A DNA stretch of 64,000 nt from Neobacillus massiliamazoniensis (GTDB lineage Bacteria; Bacillota; Bacilli; Bacillales; Cytobacillaceae), in contig NZ_CVRB01000005.1 of the NCBI RefSeq assembly GCF_001048695.1, positions 62,001 to 126,000 on the forward strand, in the 5' to 3' direction. The notes beneath the pieces were generated by a model that ran no database searches, was not told the origin of the DNA, and saw nothing but the letters and a program-made list of their open reading frames with translations. Position 1 is the stretch's first letter; every line of letters begins with the position of its first letter. The translations under genes and the position numbers were made by a program. Positions 62,654-64,000 of the stretch are shown in pieces.

Positions 62654-63031
62654 TTAGTCCTGATTAAACCACAGTGGATCTTTGTCATCAACATCGCCAT
62701 TATAATTGATTAGAATCTCATCTCCTGCTTTTATATCTGTGTAAGCATAAAAGTCAAATGTGTGATTTTTAAAATTAATCTCATAAATTGCATTAGGTTC
62801 ATAAGAATGGTTAAACAACATTCCATAACCAAGAAGGATCGCAGAATGATTTATCCCATACTCAAATGCGTAATCAGCAAGGAGGGTTTGCTCAATGTAT
62901 TGATGCTGGTCGTTTGGATAAGAAATGACAGGTGCTTCATGCAAAAGCTCTCCTTTTTTGATATCACATGTAGCAAATACTCCTCTATTGAATTCTCCAT
63001 CACTTAGTGGAGATGTTTTTACCTCAATCAT
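62654..63031 (-). CDS. SET-domain protein
   Basis: The 125-residue protein is a compact SET domain: GVFATCDIKKGELLHEAP near the N-terminus, LFNHSYEPNAIYE (N-H-S-x-x-P-N binding S-adenosylmethionine) and AGDEILINY with the catalytic Tyr. Bacterial SET proteins are putative lysine methyltransferases with largely unknown substrates. The start at 63031 is weakly supported (GAGTAGGCG). A short gene with no partner; the next gene downstream on the same strand is the zinc-ribbon protein 150 bases away. Confidence 0.87.
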   Translation of the reverse strand: MIEVKTSPLSDGEFNRGVFATCDIKKGELLHEAPVISYPNDQHQYIEQTLLADYAFEYGINHSAILLGYGMLFNHSYEPNAIYEINFKNHTFDFYAYTDIKAGDEILINYNGDVDDKDPLWFNQD

Positions 63032-63150
63032 GTTGTTCGCCTACTCACTTTTAAAATTTTCTTTCTAACTATAACATTAATTTGAACAATGAGCTCTTTT
63101 TATTTAGAAAAGAGACTCTTCAATATATCTTTAGGATATGTACTTGCTAA

Positions 63151-63355
63151 CTATTTCCATAACCTTTTCTTAATGTGAAACCGGAAATTCCCAGCCCTAA
63201 AAGTTATAAGACCTGCTTTTTTCAACATACTGCTAATTCGTCTTATAACAGCGGGATTTGTGTTCAACCTGCTAGCAATATTTCCGATGTAAGTTCTTCA
63301 TTTGGGTTAGCGCAATGAGAGCAAGTATATGAAAAGCAATAGCAAGTCTTGTATT
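63151..63355 (-). pseudogene. Rrf2-family regulator relic
   Basis: Pieces in three frames rebuild an Rrf2 N-terminus: NTRLAIAFHILALIAL, then NPNEELTSEILLAG, then NTNPAVIRRISSMLKKAGLI, ending FRAGNFRFHIKK. This matches the winged-helix of YwnA-type Rrf2 proteins. At least two frameshifts and the loss of the C-terminal half leave it dead. Confidence 0.75.
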
Positions 63356-63452
63356 GGTCCTTTATTTCACCACCATTGTAATAATTCTTGATACATCAAT
63401 TATTTTTATCAATGATAGAGGATTAATACAAGATAAAGTATTCGATCATTAT

Positions 63453-63548
63453 CTAGCAAAAGGCATCGTCTACCCGCACCACCATCCTCGGTTTGCAATC
63501 GATGAAGATGCCTTAGCAATCGGGGTCGAAGTTTTCTCCATACGGTAA
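63453..63548 (+). pseudogene. M20 amidohydrolase, C-terminal relic
   Basis: The frame ends KGIVYPHHHPRFAIDEDALA and stops. It matches the last metal-ligand segment VYPHHHPKFEINEDSL of the M20 protein at 19362 and of M20D enzymes in general. The preceding 33 codons do not resemble the family, so only the 3' end remains. Confidence 0.7.
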
Positions 63549-63582
63549 TTATTTATTGTGATAACAGACGGAACACAAAAAG

Positions 63583-63628
63583 CAGGATTCCCAACCTCTT
63601 TATCCACTGGTTATGAATCCTTTTTTTG
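63583..63628 (+). terminator. intrinsic terminator
   Basis: AGGATTC pairs with GAATCCT, with further pairing CCAACC/GGTTA inside, and is followed by TTTTTTT. It probably belonged to the M20 gene whose remnant lies just before. Confidence 0.7.
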
Positions 63629-63774
63629 CAAATCCTCATTGCTTTATAACCAACCTGCCCTTAATTTTCAAATATTAATTCGAACATAACGGCTTCAAAC
63701 AAGACATAAATCCCATTCTTTGGCGGTTCTTTTTTATCAAAAGGAAATTAATTCAGTTTTTTAAATGGTGAAAC

Positions 63775-64000
63775 TTATTGTAATTTTGATGTACCATCTG
63801 TATAGTTTATGATCACGCCTTGTTCTACATTGAAAATATATACATTAAACTCTAATTGATTATCTTCAATACTTTTTGCTTGCATATGAACCCCACGGAC
63901 AACTAGCTCGTTCCCCTTAAAAATTGGCTCAACTTGGTATCTTACGTGATTTCCAGTTGTTTTTAGATAAGTTGCTACTTTGTCTTCATAGTACAGCATA
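63775..64000 (-). CDS. DNA/RNA non-specific endonuclease, C-terminal end (runs off window)
   Basis: The 75 codons read YYEDKVATYLKTTGNHVRYQ and VEPIFKGNELVVRGVHMQAK and end NVYIFNVEQGVIINYTDGTS. This is the end of the Endonuclea_NS_2/NucA-like domain, whose core contains GNHVRYQVxPxF. The domain is common at the C-terminus of LXG and other polymorphic toxins of Bacillus and also in secreted nucleases. The catalytic start is outside the window, so the type cannot be fixed. An immunity gene would be expected downstream on the minus strand; the next 200 bases hold only relics and no candidate. Confidence 0.8.
   Translation of the reverse strand, partial: MLYYEDKVATYLKTTGNHVRYQVEPIFKGNELVVRGVHMQAKSIEDNQLEFNVYIFNVEQGVIINYTDGTSKLQ

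Overview
This window looks like a chromosomal segment from a low-GC, spore-forming Bacillaceae bacterium of the Bacillus/Neobacillus type. The evidence is strong AAGGAGG-type ribosome binding sites, TTG and GTG starts, a T-box leader, a GerPA-like germination protein, an ExsC-like exosporium protein behind a SigK-like promoter, a VmlR-type ABC-F protein and HU. No rRNA, tRNA, prophage or CRISPR array was seen. The region is accessory in character: mostly single genes or two- to four-gene operons, separated by long AT-rich gaps, dispersed repeats, decayed mobile elements and an unusual number of disrupted genes.

Layout. 1-6.7 kb: start of an amino acid permease behind a T-box, a SagB-type oxidoreductase, a hydrolase with a broken TetR gene, a RibD-type reductase, a two-domain SRPBCC protein next to a broken MerR regulator, and a GerPA-like ORF. 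6.8-11.7 kb: L-serine catabolism (permease, SdaAA, SdaAB) with a divergent YheO-type regulator. 12.7-17.7 kb: lipoproteins, then a guanine-deaminase/NCS2-permease operon divergent from a LysR gene. 17.7-24.3 kb: a one-chain L-serine dehydratase, an M20 amidohydrolase, an MFS transporter and an AraC regulator fused to a GH39-like domain. 24.9-30 kb: GNAT, a YaiI/YqxD protein, then an XRE-cupin regulator, an EutH-like transporter and an M24 aminopeptidase. 31-38.4 kb: GT39-like glycosyltransferase, broken MOSC gene, DJ-1/PfpI with divergent Lrp, hypothetical proteins, a YhfM-like lipoprotein and DUF1003. 38.5-52.5 kb: an internally deleted group II intron, a large BNR-repeat secreted protein, three decayed IS110 copies, HU, chorismate mutase, an ABC-ATPase-domain protein, an AhpD-like gene whose redox motif reads Cys-Pro-Phe-UGA, and DinB. 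52.6-64 kb: ExsC, VmlR-like ABC-F with an attenuator, a broken DinB, P450, a GNAT/NTF2 fusion, cupin, transglutaminase, a SET protein, relics of Rrf2 and M20 genes, and the end of a NucA-like nuclease.

The main metabolic theme is uptake and breakdown of amino acids, peptides and nucleobases: two L-serine dehydratases, a serine-type permease, an M20 amidohydrolase, an M24 aminopeptidase with EutH, and a purine deaminase with its permease. The most interesting observations are the candidate selenocysteine site in the AhpD-like gene, a family of modular intergenic repeats present in more than 25 places, a GC-rich MITE-like repeat with terminal inverted repeats and a possible target duplication, and several regulatory leaders.
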